A stretch of DNA of 64,000 nucleotides from assembly GCF_000344685.1 (NCBI RefSeq), contig NW_006920412.1, positions 2,722,893 to 2,786,892 of the forward strand. The letters are read 5' to 3'. The notes beneath the pieces are model-generated. The model did not search any database and was not told where the DNA came from. It worked only from the letters and a program-made list of their open reading frames with translations. Of this stretch, positions 10,967 to 22,776 are shown one piece after another. The stretch is from Gloeophyllum trabeum ATCC 11539 (Eukaryota; Basidiomycota; Agaricomycetes; Gloeophyllales; Gloeophyllaceae). Made by a program: the position numbers and the translations under genes. Every line of letters begins with the position of its first letter. Position 1 is the stretch's first letter.

Positions 10967-11362
10967 GATAAAGCGCGTTATTTCGTGTCTTGAACTCGAT
11001 TAAAGGTTTGAAGTAGAACTAGAGCTAGTCTGAAAGTAATTGGCCAGCAAGTTCGACGCGGTCGAATATTATTAGCGGCGGGTAGGGGCTGATGGCGGGA
11101 CTGGGAAGAAGGTGGGATCCTGGCTTCATTGCAGGCATCCTCTTTTTATAGCGCGCCTGCCTAATGACTGGAACAATAAACCGGGCACAAAGAGCACAAG
11201 AGCACGTTGTGGCGGTGCCCCAGTGCGACAAAGAAGCGCGTCTCGTATTGTGTCCCGAAAAGGAAGGCCCACGTGCACTGCTTCGATCGCGGCGTCCCTG
11301 TCCGAGTCCGTGCAACTGACTACTGACAGTGCACGCTCATTGTACTCGACTGCAGAATTGTC
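10967..11362. promoter_or_regulatory. divergent promoter region, cupredoxin / PDCD5
   Basis: These 396 bp lie between two start codons facing away from each other, so both promoters must be here. A TATA box for the cupredoxin gene is visible; none is clear for the PDCD5 gene, as expected for a housekeeping promoter. Confidence 0.5.
11142..11150 (-). promoter_or_regulatory. TATA box of the cupredoxin gene
   Basis: On the minus strand the bases read TATAAAAAG, a strong TATA box, about 176 bp before the start codon at 10,966. Confidence 0.55.
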
Positions 11363-11946
11363 ATGGCGGATCCTGAGCTTGCCGCGATACGCGCTGCGCG
11401 GATGAACCAGCTCCAGCAGGCGAACGGGCCTGGCGAGAGCGCCGAGGACGAGGGCAAGAAGGCGCAGGAGGAGCAGATGCGGCGAGATTTGCTCGCGACG
11501 GTGTTGGATTCTGCTGCCCGGGAACGATGTACGTCTGTCTGCGCATGGATGTGAAAAGGAGCCTTGGGCACGGAACGATTGTGCCTGTATTTGCTTGTTG
11601 TTCTAGTGGCCCGCATAGCACTCGTGAGCGCGGAGCGATCCCGGCAGGTCGAGTCTATCCTGCTGAGGATGGCTCAGACGGGTCAGCTGCGAGGTAGAGT
11701 CAGCGAGCAGCAACTTATCGAGCTGCTTGACCAGGTGAGTGTTGGGTGATCTATGTTGGAGCAGAGTATGAACCATGGTTCGCAGATGGAGGACGCTCAG
11801 TCGAAAGGATCCGGGACGAAAGGCGCGATAGTGGTGAGTGTTGTCTGATAATCACTGTGATCACTGCTGATGACGGTGTTTTTCTCATGGCGTGTTAGTA
11901 TCAACGCCGGAAAGCAGTACTTGACGACGACGATTTTGACGTCTGA
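11363..11946 (+). CDS. PDCD5 (TFAR19) family DNA-binding protein
   Basis: Four exons (11,363-11,528; 11,607-11,734; 11,786-11,833; 11,899-11,946) give 129 codons, the usual family size. It begins MADPELAAIRAARM, has an acidic/Gln-rich N-terminal helix, then the three-helix core with LARIALVSAERSRQVESILL and QLIELLDQ, and ends in a basic then acidic tail (YQRRKAVLDDDDFDV). Family members (programmed cell death 5, yeast Ymr074c) interact with chaperonin CCT and nuclear factors; the role in fungi is not settled. Each intron has GT-AG ends, and the exons keep frame. Divergent from the cupredoxin gene. Confidence 0.93.
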
Positions 11947-12505
11947 GCTCGGAGGATTACTCACCAAAACAAGTGTATCGATATTCCCTTTATTGCCCAC
12001 ACACGACTGCTTCGTCGGCCATGTATTATCCGTAATAGACGGAGCGGATTATCCTATACATATCTCATACTCTGTCTATTTTAGCCAGATGGCCTTAAGC
12101 TTCACTTTGGCTGTGCCGTGGGTTTGGGGCTTCCGGGTGCTTTCCCGAGTCCCGTAAAGCGCAGAAGAGGTATCAGATAACCGCGACGCAGACAAGTCTC
12201 ACCCACATAGCTCCAGGACAGACGCTGTAGCATCCGTAGATATAAGACATCCCCTGGAGGCTGGAGCACCTTCTCCTCCAAACCTGGTGCCACCCAAGAG
12301 TCTCACGCGCCAAAGCGAAGCGTAGCCAAACAAGGCACAACAACGCCACCAGGCGGGAGAAAACCTCCCTGACATTGCCTCATTGTCGCGTCCCTGCAGC
12401 ATCCCCGAGCCTCGCAACCTGGCAGCACGCACGCACACCTCTATCTCTCTCCGTCTATTTACAACCCCTCCGAAACAACCCTCTGCGACGATATCACGCA
12501 CAGCA
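11947..12505. other. intergenic / NOT4 promoter
   Basis: No gene is supported in these 559 bp between the PDCD5 stop and the NOT4 start. The last 100 bases are pyrimidine-rich (CTCTATCTCTCTCCG), as often seen before fungal housekeeping start codons. Confidence 0.4.
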
Positions 12506-15500
12506 ATGGCGGCCAGTCGAAACCACTCGTTCCCGTCTTCGCATAGCAGCGCTTCCGCACAGTCCAAGTCGCACGTCCTCGCCGGCGTGCAGGACGCGTA
12601 CTGGAGCGACGACGAGGCGGTGAGTGCTCTGCATTGCTCCTATGTAAGTCGGTATTCGAGCGCGTCTCCCCGCGCGGCGTTGTAGGAAGACGCGGAGTGC
12701 CCGCTCTGTCTCGAGGAAATGGACATCTCGGATCTCAACTTCAAGCCCTGCGTGTGTGGTTACCAGGTACGTCGCTTTAACGTAGCTTGATGTGCTGTGG
12801 CTAAGAGGGATATTCGAAGATATGCAGGTTCTGCTGGCACCATATCAAGGAGAACCTGAACGGCCGCTGCCCTGCGTGTCGGAGGGAATACTCGGACGAG
12901 AATGTGCAGTTCAAGCCGATCAACAAGGAAGAGTGAGTGTTTACGCTTCGGACCTTCTGCTGTTTGGCTGAGCACTAACGTTCGTGCCCTAGCCATAAGC
13001 GTCTGATGCAGCAGAAGAAGCAGCGGGAGCGGGAGCGCAAGGAGCTCGACGCGCTCGGCCGGCGCCACCTCGCGAACGTGCGCGTCGTCCAGCGAAGTGT
13101 CGTCTACGTCGTCGGCATCGGCCCGCGCTTCGCCAAGGAGGAGGTACGCCGCGCATATACCCTCCCCACTCCTTATCCCACTTATCCCACTGACCTCATC
13201 CAACAGCTCATCCCGACGCTCCGCTCGAACGAGTACTTCGGGCAGTACGGCAAGATCACGAAGATCGTGCTCGTGAAGCGCTCTCCGCCCGGCGGCCGGT
13301 CGCCCGTCGTCGGATTGTACATCACGTACCACCGGCGTGAGGACGCGGCGCGCGCGATCGCGGGCGTCGATGGTGCGCCCTCGCCTGGCGGCGGGAATGA
13401 TGTGATGCGCGCGAGCTACGGGACGGCGAAGTATTGCATGGCGTTCCTCCGCGGGCAGACGTGTAATGACCACAGCTGTATGAACTTGCACGAGTGGGGA
13501 GATGAGAAGGATTGTTTCACAAAGGAGGATTTGACGACCTTGTGAGTTGCTTGCCTCTTTCAAGGGAAGGGTGGATACTGATTGTACGCTAGGAAACATA
13601 CGCTGAAGGATATGGAGAATCGGCCGAGGAGTACGTTCACGATCAAGAAGGCTGATGAGGCAGAACGTGAGTACACGCAGCCCTGTCTCGTTCTCGTAGA
13701 TTTGACGCTTTTCTAGCTGGTCTACCACGCGGCGCATCATGGGCACAGAAGGGGTCTGGGAACTCCGCATTGCATAATAATAGTGCGGCTGCTAATCAAG
13801 CGTCGACTGCAAGAAGCAGTCGGAGAGGAGGCACTAGACAGCCTCGAATAGGTGCTTCCTCGTCAACTGCCCCTTCTACTGCCGAATCGAAGGCATCCGC
13901 CCCACGTCACCCTCGCACTACCGCTGCTGCTGCTTCTGCCAAGGCGACCTCCCAGCCGTCGTCGTCCAGACCGCCTACGCCAGCTAGTACAGCTCCGAGA
14001 CCCAGCACACCTGCAGACGCGAAGATAGCCCGCGTGAAGGAACAGGACAAGACGCCGCCCCGGTCGCCGACGTCTTCTGTTGCTGTCGAATCTGATGTAG
14101 GATCTCGGGACGTGGCCTCGCCTTCACCAGCACCGCGGCCACAGTCCGTGGATTCTGTGCAGTCTTCTGTACCGTCTGCGCCTCCGGGACTTTCTGGTCC
14201 ACCCCCAGGGCTCACCGCACCTCCTGGTCTGCCTCCGCCCAAGCGTCTCCAGACAGAGTCTCCGCAGATCGGCATGGTACCGTCGCAGTCTTCGTACCAG
14301 ATGTCTGCGCAGATGCAGGCGCTCTTGGATGATGTCAAGGCACGGCGGGAAGCACCGACGACGACGAGCGGAACTAATCCCTTCCCCGACCTGGATCGCA
14401 TGCTGCAGCATCTGCAAGGCGGCGATGAGGGAGGATTCAGCTTCAACCTGGATCCTAAGCTCGCGAGTGACACGAATGAGGAAGTTGAGCTCGTTCCACC
14501 GTTTGAGGCGGAGGCGAATATTCCGTTCCAAGGTAACTACCTGGATACCTTCCCTGGATTGAGGTCGCCGCATCTAGCGAACCCGTACGGGACGCCGCCT
14601 GGTCTTGCTATTCCCCATAATCCGAGTCGGCCCCTCTACGAGTCGATGGCGAAGGGGTCTCCACTGTCGCAGAACTACAGCGGTTCCTTCAATCCTTTCG
14701 CCGAGGCTGGTGAGGATACCTCGGCTCCGACTGGGCGTTCGTCTCTCAGCGGATTGGACGAAGAGAGGCAGGTGTCTCGATTTGGCTTCGCTCGTGGGCG
14801 CCAGGGATCGACTGCTACCTCGTCGCCTCTTCACGGGTCACCTATAACCGCCAATGACAGCTTTTCACATGGGCAGTTCTACAGTTCGCCCAGGTTGACC
14901 TCCCCCACCGCCAACCCCCAGCCTCAGCAGTGGCACTTCCCGACGCGCCAGCCCGAGTACACGCAGCCTGGCTCGAACATCGCGTCTCCCCTGGTTCAGA
15001 ACGCGCAGGCTGCGTATCCCCAGCATCAACCGAGTCGGTTCCAGCCTTTCGACGACGTCGTCAGCGAAGCCCAGTTGAGAGACTTCATACGGTCAAGTCG
15101 CGAGAGGGATGCGTCCATGCGCAACGTGGCACAGTATGGTGGGAGGCTTCTATTCGTGTAATTCTACTGTTCTTTATTTGTTGACGTAACTTTTCGGACA
15201 TGCATCGTTTTGTTGAACATGTACCCATTTTCGCTATACTACCTGTACTACTCCCGGCCACAGACCAGCAACCACGGCATGCGAATTCGTTTCACTACAG
15301 TCCCGCTCAGCCATTCAGTGACCCCGCTATCATGTCCTCGGCAAGGTTTTCGTCTCCTGTGATGACCACGGCGGCGGCGACAGTAGCAGCAGGTTTCGCG
15401 ACTCAGCATTCGTCGGACAGCATCTCTGCGGTTCCTCCAGGCTTGCATTTCGCTGAAAGCGCGATGTCGAGCCCCGTACCCTCAAGTATTCTTGCGCATG

Positions 15501-17441
15501 GCACCGGGAGTGGCCCTTCTACGAATATGGAGATGTCCCAAGGAGGGTCCTCAGTTCAAGGTGAGCTTTTAAAATCTACCCATAGGGGAGGGAGTCCCAG
15601 GTACCGAGCCGTGCCTTCCCAGTGCGGAAATTCTTTCATCGGCCTTGATACTGTCATGGCCCCGGCCCGGTCACCTCTATGCCCTCGTCAGTCTCGGTCC
15701 TGTGCTACGCTGTGTATGAACTCCCTGATATCACTCCCATGGCAAGCGGGATGTCGACGAACGTCTCCCTCCCCTTTGGTACGGCATCCGCGTCTTGTTC
15801 GACGCTAACTATGTTTTCTTTTGTTTCTATTTTCTTGCTCCGCTGCATATATTTTTCGCAACAGCGTCAAGACCCGTTTCACCCACCCAACCACTTCCTG
15901 CCCTGTCTCCGACGGAATTCCCTGCGTTGGGTGCCGATAATCAGGCATCGAGAGAGGGACAGCAGGCTTCGGAAGGCAAGGCATCTCCTGCCGAGACTAG
16001 CGCGCAGGCCAAAGCAGACAAGAAGGCAGCGAAGAGAGCTGCTGCAGCCGAGAGGGCAGCAGAGCGACGCAGGATTGCTGAGGAGAAGGCTGCTGCGAGA
16101 GCTGCAGAGAAGGCCAAAGTCGCAGCGGAGAAGGCGGCTGAGAAGGAGAAAGCCGCAGCTCTGAAAGCTGAGAAAGACCGCGTTGACAAGGATAAGCTCG
16201 AGAAGGAGCAAGCTGAGAAAGAGAAGCTCGAGAAAGAGAAGGCTGAGAGGGAGAGGCAGGAGAAAGAGAGGGCGGAAGCGGCTGCGAAGGAGAAAGCTGC
16301 GCGAACTAGCTCTACTCCGGACTCAGGCTCTGGCAAGAAACAGACCGCAGCTACCAAGGCTAAGGCCGTCGATTCGCGAGAGGCTTCACCTGCCCCGAGC
16401 AAGAGTGGAGGCAAGTCAAGGACACGCCAGAGCTCCAGAGAGCCGTCGCCGCCCCCGTCAAGGCTGGACCTTACAGTTCAAGTCCCGATCTTGTCGAAGA
16501 TGCCCAAGAAGAACAAGCCTGCCACGAAGCCTATCAAGATCCCGAAAGAGGAGGAGTTGGCCTCTGAAGCGGCTTCAGCGCTTCCTGCAACGCAATCGGA
16601 CGGACCTCAGGGATTGCTCGTCAGAGCCACTCACGGGAGCGCAGTCTCGTCTAATAATTCAAGGGCGCAGTCCATCGACAGGATGCCCCTGTACGAGCCG
16701 ACGTCTCTAGCTCAGCTATTCGCAGATATTGACCAGCAATGCCCTTGGATGCGTATTGCTGACCATCCGGTCTTCGATCTGTCGAAAATCAATCCCGCTG
16801 CGAAGATGCCCTTGGAGTATGGACCCTTGGTGCACGCGCTGTCCGCTCTATCGGTTGGCGGGGGATCTTTCGCCAATAATATGCCCTCTGGGTCGATCGA
16901 CAACGCTGTGTCGTCGTTCCAGCAGCTCCTGGAGACGTTGACGCAGACCATCTCGGACCTCCTCCGTCTCTTACCTCGCACCACCTGGGATGATAGTTCG
17001 TCTTTCGATGGTGTTCTGCGCGATATGCTGAAAGGTGACGATTTCCTTGATGAAGGCACCGAAGAAGGATCCGGTAGGGATGACGAGGTTGCGGCGCTGA
17101 CGCTCGCGCTGGAGCGTCGAGCTCGCTGGATGGAAGTGCAGCTCTCGAAGCTAGAGGAGCTACATCGGGATATCAATACAGCTGCAGTTCGGGCCGTGCT
17201 TGCGTTCAACGACAACGGCTGGGATCGTCAAGGCTGGCTGCCCCGTGTTGGCAATACTCTCGCGCGCTTCGACAAGCTGGGGCTGGTTGAGGAGAATGGG
17301 GCGTTGCGCCCGATGACGGCGGATGAGTTGGAGAAGAAGCTTACTGTTGCGAAGGAGGCTGCTGTGTTTGCAGAGACTGAAATGAGGGAGTCTGTGGAGA
17401 GGTTGCAAGTTTACAGGCCGTATGAAGAAGATGAATACTAA
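12506..17441 (+). CDS. NOT4: NOT4-type RING E3 ubiquitin ligase of the CCR4-NOT complex
   Basis: Ten exons (12,506-12,619; 12,686-12,766; 12,820-12,932; 12,993-13,143; 13,207-13,541; 13,593-13,666; 13,717-15,138; 15,264-15,560; 15,692-15,778; 15,865-17,441) sum to an in-frame 1,416 codons; exon 9 is the least certain. The N-terminus has the NOT4 C4C4 RING (CPLCLEEMD ... CVCGYQICRFCWHHI ... CPACRREY), then a basic helix, an RRM (VVYVVGIGPRFA ... YFGQYGKITKIVLVKR) and a CCCH finger (CMAFLRGQTCNDHSCMNLH). The long rest is Ser/Pro-rich, with a highly charged Glu/Lys coiled coil (about residues 950-1,060) and a helical C-terminal domain. Family function: ubiquitylation within CCR4-NOT during mRNA decay and co-translational quality control. 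It is over twice the size of yeast Not4. A transposon sits 104 bp past the stop. Confidence 0.92.
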
Positions 17442-17545
17442 GTACAAGTAGAGCATGCAAGAATAGACGATCTTTTCTGTAATCCTGATCCCCGTCCTCG
17501 GTAATTGCGGATGTCGGGGTGTCTCTGCAACTTCGGCCACCCTTT

Positions 17546-17668
17546 AGTGCTGCTCAATTCTTATTTCGTTCGTCCGTTCGTCTGTTCGTTCGATTGAGCG
17601 CGTCCAAAAGAGTGAGGAAGCAATGATGGCCGGCGATCCGGGACCACGGTCATGTGATGTGCTCACCG
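17546..17668 (+). repeat. left terminal inverted repeat, 123 bp
   Basis: Identical to the reverse complement of 18,540-18,662. It includes a CGTTCGT-rich stretch (17,568-17,590) and ends with GTGCTCACCG. Confidence 0.95.
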
Positions 17669-18019
17669 GTCGCGGCAAGGCATCGAGAATTTCCGTGGTG
17701 GCTAGTTATGTGGACGGAATCCGTCGACGTAGATTACATGCCACATTATTCTCCTCATAGCAATTCTGAGATATATGGACCCCGTGCCCAGGCTGAGTAT
17801 TGACCCAATTGGGGCTCTTATCATGCTTGTGCGTATATCTCGAAAAAGCCTCAGGAAATAAATGTGTCGGCCACACGAAATGCAATCCTCCCTACAAAGT
17901 TGAGGACGCAGATTATGTAAGCGAGTCGCGCAGCGGCTCGCAAAGTGGGCGCGGAGCCATTGCAGCGCATGCACCCAGACGGTTGCGCGACTACCATATT
18001 ACCTTATTGTTAACTATTG

Positions 18020-18105
18020 GTAGTGTGCCGCTAGTGCAGCGGTTAGTGTGACGGGTTATTTCAGATGCAATGATGTGAGGTCGAGGTTCAATCCCACCCA
18101 TGGAC
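18020..18105 (+). pseudogene. tRNA-derived (SINE-like) segment
   Basis: An A-box-like block (TAGTGCAGCGGTTAGTG, 18,032-18,048) and a B-box-like block (GAGGTTCAATCCC, 18,083-18,095) occur in the order and spacing of an RNA polymerase III promoter. The stems of a tRNA cannot be folded convincingly, so this is a relic or a SINE head, not a tRNA gene. Confidence 0.35.
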
Positions 18106-18539
18106 GATATTTTAAACTTGCGATGATTTTAGTTGTCTTCACTCCATAACGCAACTTGACAATTTTCTTTCGTTCTCTGTCTCATAATGCCGTCATTCCA
18201 AGGCGCCGATATTGATGACATCGTGGCATTTTGAGTCCGGACAAGGGCCAATCTATACACAAAGCCTGCATTTGGTATTATACTTTGGGGTTCAGTTTGA
18301 AAAAATTAAAACTACATGTGTACTGATATAACAAACGATTCAACTTCTCATGATCATGGGAGGTGGTGTACACAACCTCCTCACCGCCTTAGGACTCCCA
18401 TTCCGAAGCGAGTCGCCCCGACTTCAGACGAAGTCCCTCGCGACGCTGCGGGGTTACCGCACAGTGTCTCGACCTTCCATTTATAGCGACTCGCGTCCTT
18501 AACTTTGTAGGGAGGATTGCACTTTCTGTCGGCCACCAA

Positions 18540-18662
18540 CGGTGAGCACATCACATGACCGTGGTCCCGGATCGCCGGCCATCATTGCTTCCTCACTCTT
18601 TTGGACGCGCTCAATCGAACGAACAGACGAACGGACGAACGAAATAAGAATTGAGCAGCACT
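18540..18662 (-). repeat. right terminal inverted repeat, 123 bp
   Basis: Reverse complement of 17,546-17,668 without a mismatch. Confidence 0.95.
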
Positions 18663-18983
18663 TTTGTTTGCTGCAGCTTGGTTTTGTGGCACTGAAGTTT
18701 TCCCGACTTCTTCTCTGCAGTGTCTGCACTGCACAGTGCAGCACACCAGGACATCGAGTTAGGTATGTTTTGTGGCCTTTAATCTTTGTATCAAGCAGGT
18801 TTGCGGATGAAACGCACTGGGCTCTGAGTCTATTGATGTTACTGCACAACGCTCAATTGTCGAGCGGCGGCGTAGAAAACCGTTCACTGAACCATCCTGC
18901 TTTCCTTGTTCTACTTAGTCTCAGCTTCTTATAATATTTCGCTTGCAGCTCCGAGGCCTGATACCACCATATCACCTACGAAG

Positions 18984-20218
18984 ATGGACGGCGAAACCAT
19001 TACGAAAGAGCAGAAGGAGCTTTGCGATGTCGTAGACGAAATGACTCGGAGTATGTCATCTGTGCGCGAGCTCATTCAATCTCTACGTGCAAAGTGAGCT
19101 CTTGCTTACTCGAATCTTGACAGGCCGGGAACTAAACTACTGCGCCTTTGCAGGTCCTCTGACGAGCTGGACGTACGAGATGGCATCTCACTACTGTCGC
19201 TCAAAAATCACCTTGGGCTCGCTTACCTTCAGAATCTCACACTCGTCTCCGCGCATCGGGCCCTTGGGCACAGTCTAGAAGAGAGCACTCCTCCCTCGAA
19301 GCCGTTCGGGGCGTTGGATCGAGAGCCCCGTGGCTCCTCCCCTGGGGACTTGGTCAATTCGATGGTCGAGGGACGGGTGGTGCTCGAAAAGATCAAGATT
19401 TTGGAAGGGCGTATGCGGTATCAGATTGAGAAGTTGGTGCGGGTTGCTGAAGAAGCGCCTACCGACGGCAATGTCCTGAACGGTGCGAAATATTGTTATG
19501 TGTGCAATGCCCAGGCTATTTTACCCATATTTGTCTCTGTCCAGACCCTCTCGCATTCCGGCCAAACCCCGAAAACCTTATAGGCAACGACTCAGATGCG
19601 TCGGAGGCGGAAGAAGGTGCTGATGCTGAAGACACGAGGGACAATGATGGAATCTACCGCCCTCCCAAGCTCGCCCCGGTACCCTACGTGGAGACGTCGA
19701 AGAAAGACAAATCCCGGCGGCAACCGATCCCGACCGCGCTGTCTTCCCTTACCCACTTGGACCCCACGAAGCCGTATACCGAGTCTGCTTCAGGCTTGGG
19801 AGCCACACCTTCGCTCTCATCAGCTCGTGCCCGGGAGATCCAGCGCATGACGGAGTTCGAGGAGGAAAATATGATGCGGTTGGTGATGAAGAAAAAGGAT
19901 GCCAAGCGGAGGAGGATGGACGAGGAGGACATCGCGCTTGGTGGTATGGGCGGCCTGCAGGGCAGACGTCGGGGAGACGGTTTGGACGCCGAGTTCGGCG
20001 ACGTGCTCAGATCCGTTGGGAGGAGTCGCAATGGGGCGATTGGGGATGGTTATGAGGAGTTACGACAGAGAGGGAAGAAGCAAGGGGCCTTGGAGAGATC
20101 TCGCGCAAGAAATATGGAGGATAGCGTGGAGGAGGGTCCTCGGCAGAGGAAGAGAGGAAGATTCGACAAGGCGGTGAAAGCGACGAAGAGGAGAATGTCG
20201 TCCAAGTCGAGGAAGTGA
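18984..20218 (+). CDS. LCP5: LCP5/neuroguidin (Sas10/Utp3/C1D family) ribosome-biogenesis protein
   Basis: Three exons (18,984-19,093; 19,154-19,482; 19,545-20,218) give 370 codons in frame. The N-terminal half is the Sas10/Utp3/C1D domain, with the hallmark DGISLLSLKNHLGLAYLQNL and a following helix VLEKIKILEGRMRYQIEKL. The second half is charged, with YRPPKLAPVPY, a motif shared by neuroguidin/Lcp5 proteins, and a strongly basic C-terminus (RFDKAVKATKRRMSSKSRK), a likely nucleolar signal. Family members act with U3 snoRNP in 18S rRNA maturation in the nucleolus. The gene begins 321 bp past the inverted-repeat element, so that insertion lies in its promoter side. Confidence 0.9.
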
Positions 20219-20953
20219 TAGTATCTCTTTCCTTCATTCATGTCCATGACACGTATGGCAACTCAGCTTGGTATACTCTTTTTGCATTGGGGAGGAAGGA
20301 AGAACCTCGCCTCACAGCCAGACAGGTACACGCATGCTCCTGAGGCTCGAGGCTGGCTTCCGACAACAGTCGAACGCATGGCTTTATGTCAGGTAATTCA
20401 GGAGGTAGTCGATGGGGTGCCCACCCCAGCGCTTAGGCATTATCCTTGGCTTGTTAGCGGACACTGACACTGACAGCGATGGTATGTCCATGGCAGGTCC
20501 ACGGTCAGGTGAATATCAAGATGAATTGGATCATGCTGATTTATCGAGATGGAACTCATCCTCTCCTTGTTGGTATTCCCTGTCAATCTCTCATATGTCT
20601 GCACGGGGCATAGAACGACTTGCGCGAGAGCTGGTGCCCGCAGTGACGATCCGGCAGCAGCTTGACCTACTTCCATTCCCCTACGCAAGATATTGGGCGA
20701 TACAGTGGAAGGAGATACTTCCGTACTTCCCGTGCGCATGTGCATTGTATGGTTCAGGAAATCACTTGCCCGGACACCCACCTCATCAGATTGAACACTT
20801 ACTGTGTTGACATATGGCGTGTGCGCTGAGGTAGGTCTATCGCGGCCTCTGCGTCCTCTTGTCCCCCCGATTTAATTCAATCCTCCTCTGCTTCGCCGCT
20901 GCCGATAGTGGGCAGTCTACCATCTATCATCACTTGGCTCGTCTCACGTTCCT
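20219..20953. other. intergenic, no gene supported
   Basis: Overlapping open frames of 110-130 codons run on both strands at 20,410-20,810, but none has a recognisable domain or splice support. A signal-peptide exon for the broken gene to the right may lie near 20,860-20,950 but could not be fixed. Confidence 0.35.
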
Positions 20954-21357
20954 TTGGATTACCATGGCGGTTTCGTTTCCCCTTTCACACTGTCAGACCC
21001 AACCACTACCTCCGGTCCCACTGCCTCGGTCGAATACTACACTTCCTCTAGCCTCACGACTTATATTTCGAAGGAACCCTCGACAACGTTCATCCTCAGC
21101 TTTGATCCTTCTACTCAAGCGTCGATTGGCGTCACGAAGTCGACCACGTTAAGCATCATAGAAACGTCGAACGGCGTCTCGAAGGTGACGACCAGCCCAT
21201 CGACAAGTACTGTAAATGTCAACCCCGTGCCGAGCTAGGACCCCGGCATATGGGTACTGATGTTTGATCCTAAGTGCCCGATTTTCGGCCCTTATGGCCT
21301 CACACATTTGGTCCGGATATGTCCGCCTCTAGGATCCGGTCAGCCCAAATTGGGCTG

Positions 21358-21750
21358 CTTATGTCCGCATAAGTGACCTATGCTCGGGCGCCCCCCGGTG
21401 TGTCCGCCAAACGGATCCAACCTCGAAACCGGCACACGCCCAACGCTGCAACGAGTAGATCGTGACATGATTACTCCGGGATATTGTATTTCAGTCTTCC
21501 TAAGATCCACCACTGTTTCCAAAGCTTGCATTTCATTCACCGTTGCTGAGGATATACCTGGATATACACGAGACGAGCTGACAGTTGACTGAGAAGCATA
21601 AGAGACACCACTCAACCTAGTACAAGGACTACTGGGTGTGACACTTCGACGACTTGGTATGTCCGCCAGGTGATCGGACACCAAGACCGGCAAGGCCCTT
21701 GTGTCCGCCGTGATATACCGGACATGGACCGAAATTTTGGGCTTTATGTC
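21358..21750 (+). repeat. left copy of an exact 393-bp direct repeat
   Basis: Identical, base for base as far as I can read, to 22,384-22,776, and ends exactly where the run of N begins. Confidence 0.9.
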
Positions 21751-22383
21751 NNNNNNNNNNNNNNNNNNNNNNNNNNNNNNNNNNNNNNNNNNNNNNNNNN
21801 NNNNNNNNNNNNNNNNNNNNNNNNNNNNNNNNNNNNNNNNNNNNNNNNNNNNNNNNNNNNNNNNNNNNNNNNNNNNNNNNNNNNNNNNNNNNNNNNNNNN
21901 NNNNNNNNNNNNNNNNNNNNNNNNNNNNNNNNNNNNNNNNNNNNNNNNNNNNNNNNNNNNNNNNNNNNNNNNNNNNNNNNNNNNNNNNNNNNNNNNNNNN
22001 NNNNNNNNNNNNNNNNNNNNNNNNNNNNNNNNNNNNNNNNNNNNNNNNNNNNNNNNNNNNNNNNNNNNNNNNNNNNNNNNNNNNNNNNNNNNNNNNNNNN
22101 NNNNNNNNNNNNNNNNNNNNNNNNNNNNNNNNNNNNNNNNNNNNNNNNNNNNNNNNNNNNNNNNNNNNNNNNNNNNNNNNNNNNNNNNNNNNNNNNNNNN
22201 NNNNNNNNNNNNNNNNNNNNNNNNNNNNNNNNNNNNNNNNNNNNNNNNNNNNNNNNNNNNNNNNNNNNNNNNNNNNNNNNNNNNNNNNNNNNNNNNNNNN
22301 NNNNNNNNNNNNNNNNNNNNNNNNNNNNNNNNNNNNNNNNNNNNNNNNNNNNNNNNNNNNNNNNNNNNNNNNNNNNNNNNNNN
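21751..22383. other. assembly gap (633 N)
   Basis: A run of 633 undetermined bases. Translations across it are meaningless and were ignored. Confidence 0.99.
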
Positions 22384-22776
22384 CTTATGTCCGCATAAGT
22401 GACCTATGCTCGGGCGCCCCCCGGTGTGTCCGCCAAACGGATCCAACCTCGAAACCGGCACACGCCCAACGCTGCAACGAGTAGATCGTGACATGATTAC
22501 TCCGGGATATTGTATTTCAGTCTTCCTAAGATCCACCACTGTTTCCAAAGCTTGCATTTCATTCACCGTTGCTGAGGATATACCTGGATATACACGAGAC
22601 GAGCTGACAGTTGACTGAGAAGCATAAGAGACACCACTCAACCTAGTACAAGGACTACTGGGTGTGACACTTCGACGACTTGGTATGTCCGCCAGGTGAT
22701 CGGACACCAAGACCGGCAAGGCCCTTGTGTCCGCCGTGATATACCGGACATGGACCGAAATTTTGGGCTTTATGTC
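22384..22776 (+). repeat. right copy of the exact 393-bp direct repeat
   Basis: Starts at the first base after the gap and equals 21,358-21,750. The unbroken element continues past 22,776 to its right end. Confidence 0.9.

Larger units (their letters stand above)
17546..18662. mobile_element. 1,117-bp element with perfect 123-bp terminal inverted repeats
   Basis: The first 123 bases and the reverse complement of the last 123 are identical. The ends read AGTGCTGCTC... and both flanks carry TTT (17,543-17,545 and 18,663-18,665), which may be a 3-bp target duplication. A second inverted pair, 28 of 29 identical, lies inside (17,881-17,909 and 18,493-18,521). On the right it follows the terminal repeat almost directly; on the left about 200 bases intervene, probably a later insertion. 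No transposase frame is present, so the element is non-autonomous. Perfect arms indicate recent insertion or copying. It contains a tRNA-like segment. Confidence 0.88.

Noticed and set aside
15941..16414. 157-codon Ser/Ala/Phe-rich frame on the minus strand
   Set aside because: It is the reverse reading of the Glu/Lys coiled coil of NOT4; simple composition explains it.
21340..22719. 459-codon minus-strand frame
   Set aside because: Most of it is translated from undetermined bases, and the rest lies in duplicated transposon ends.
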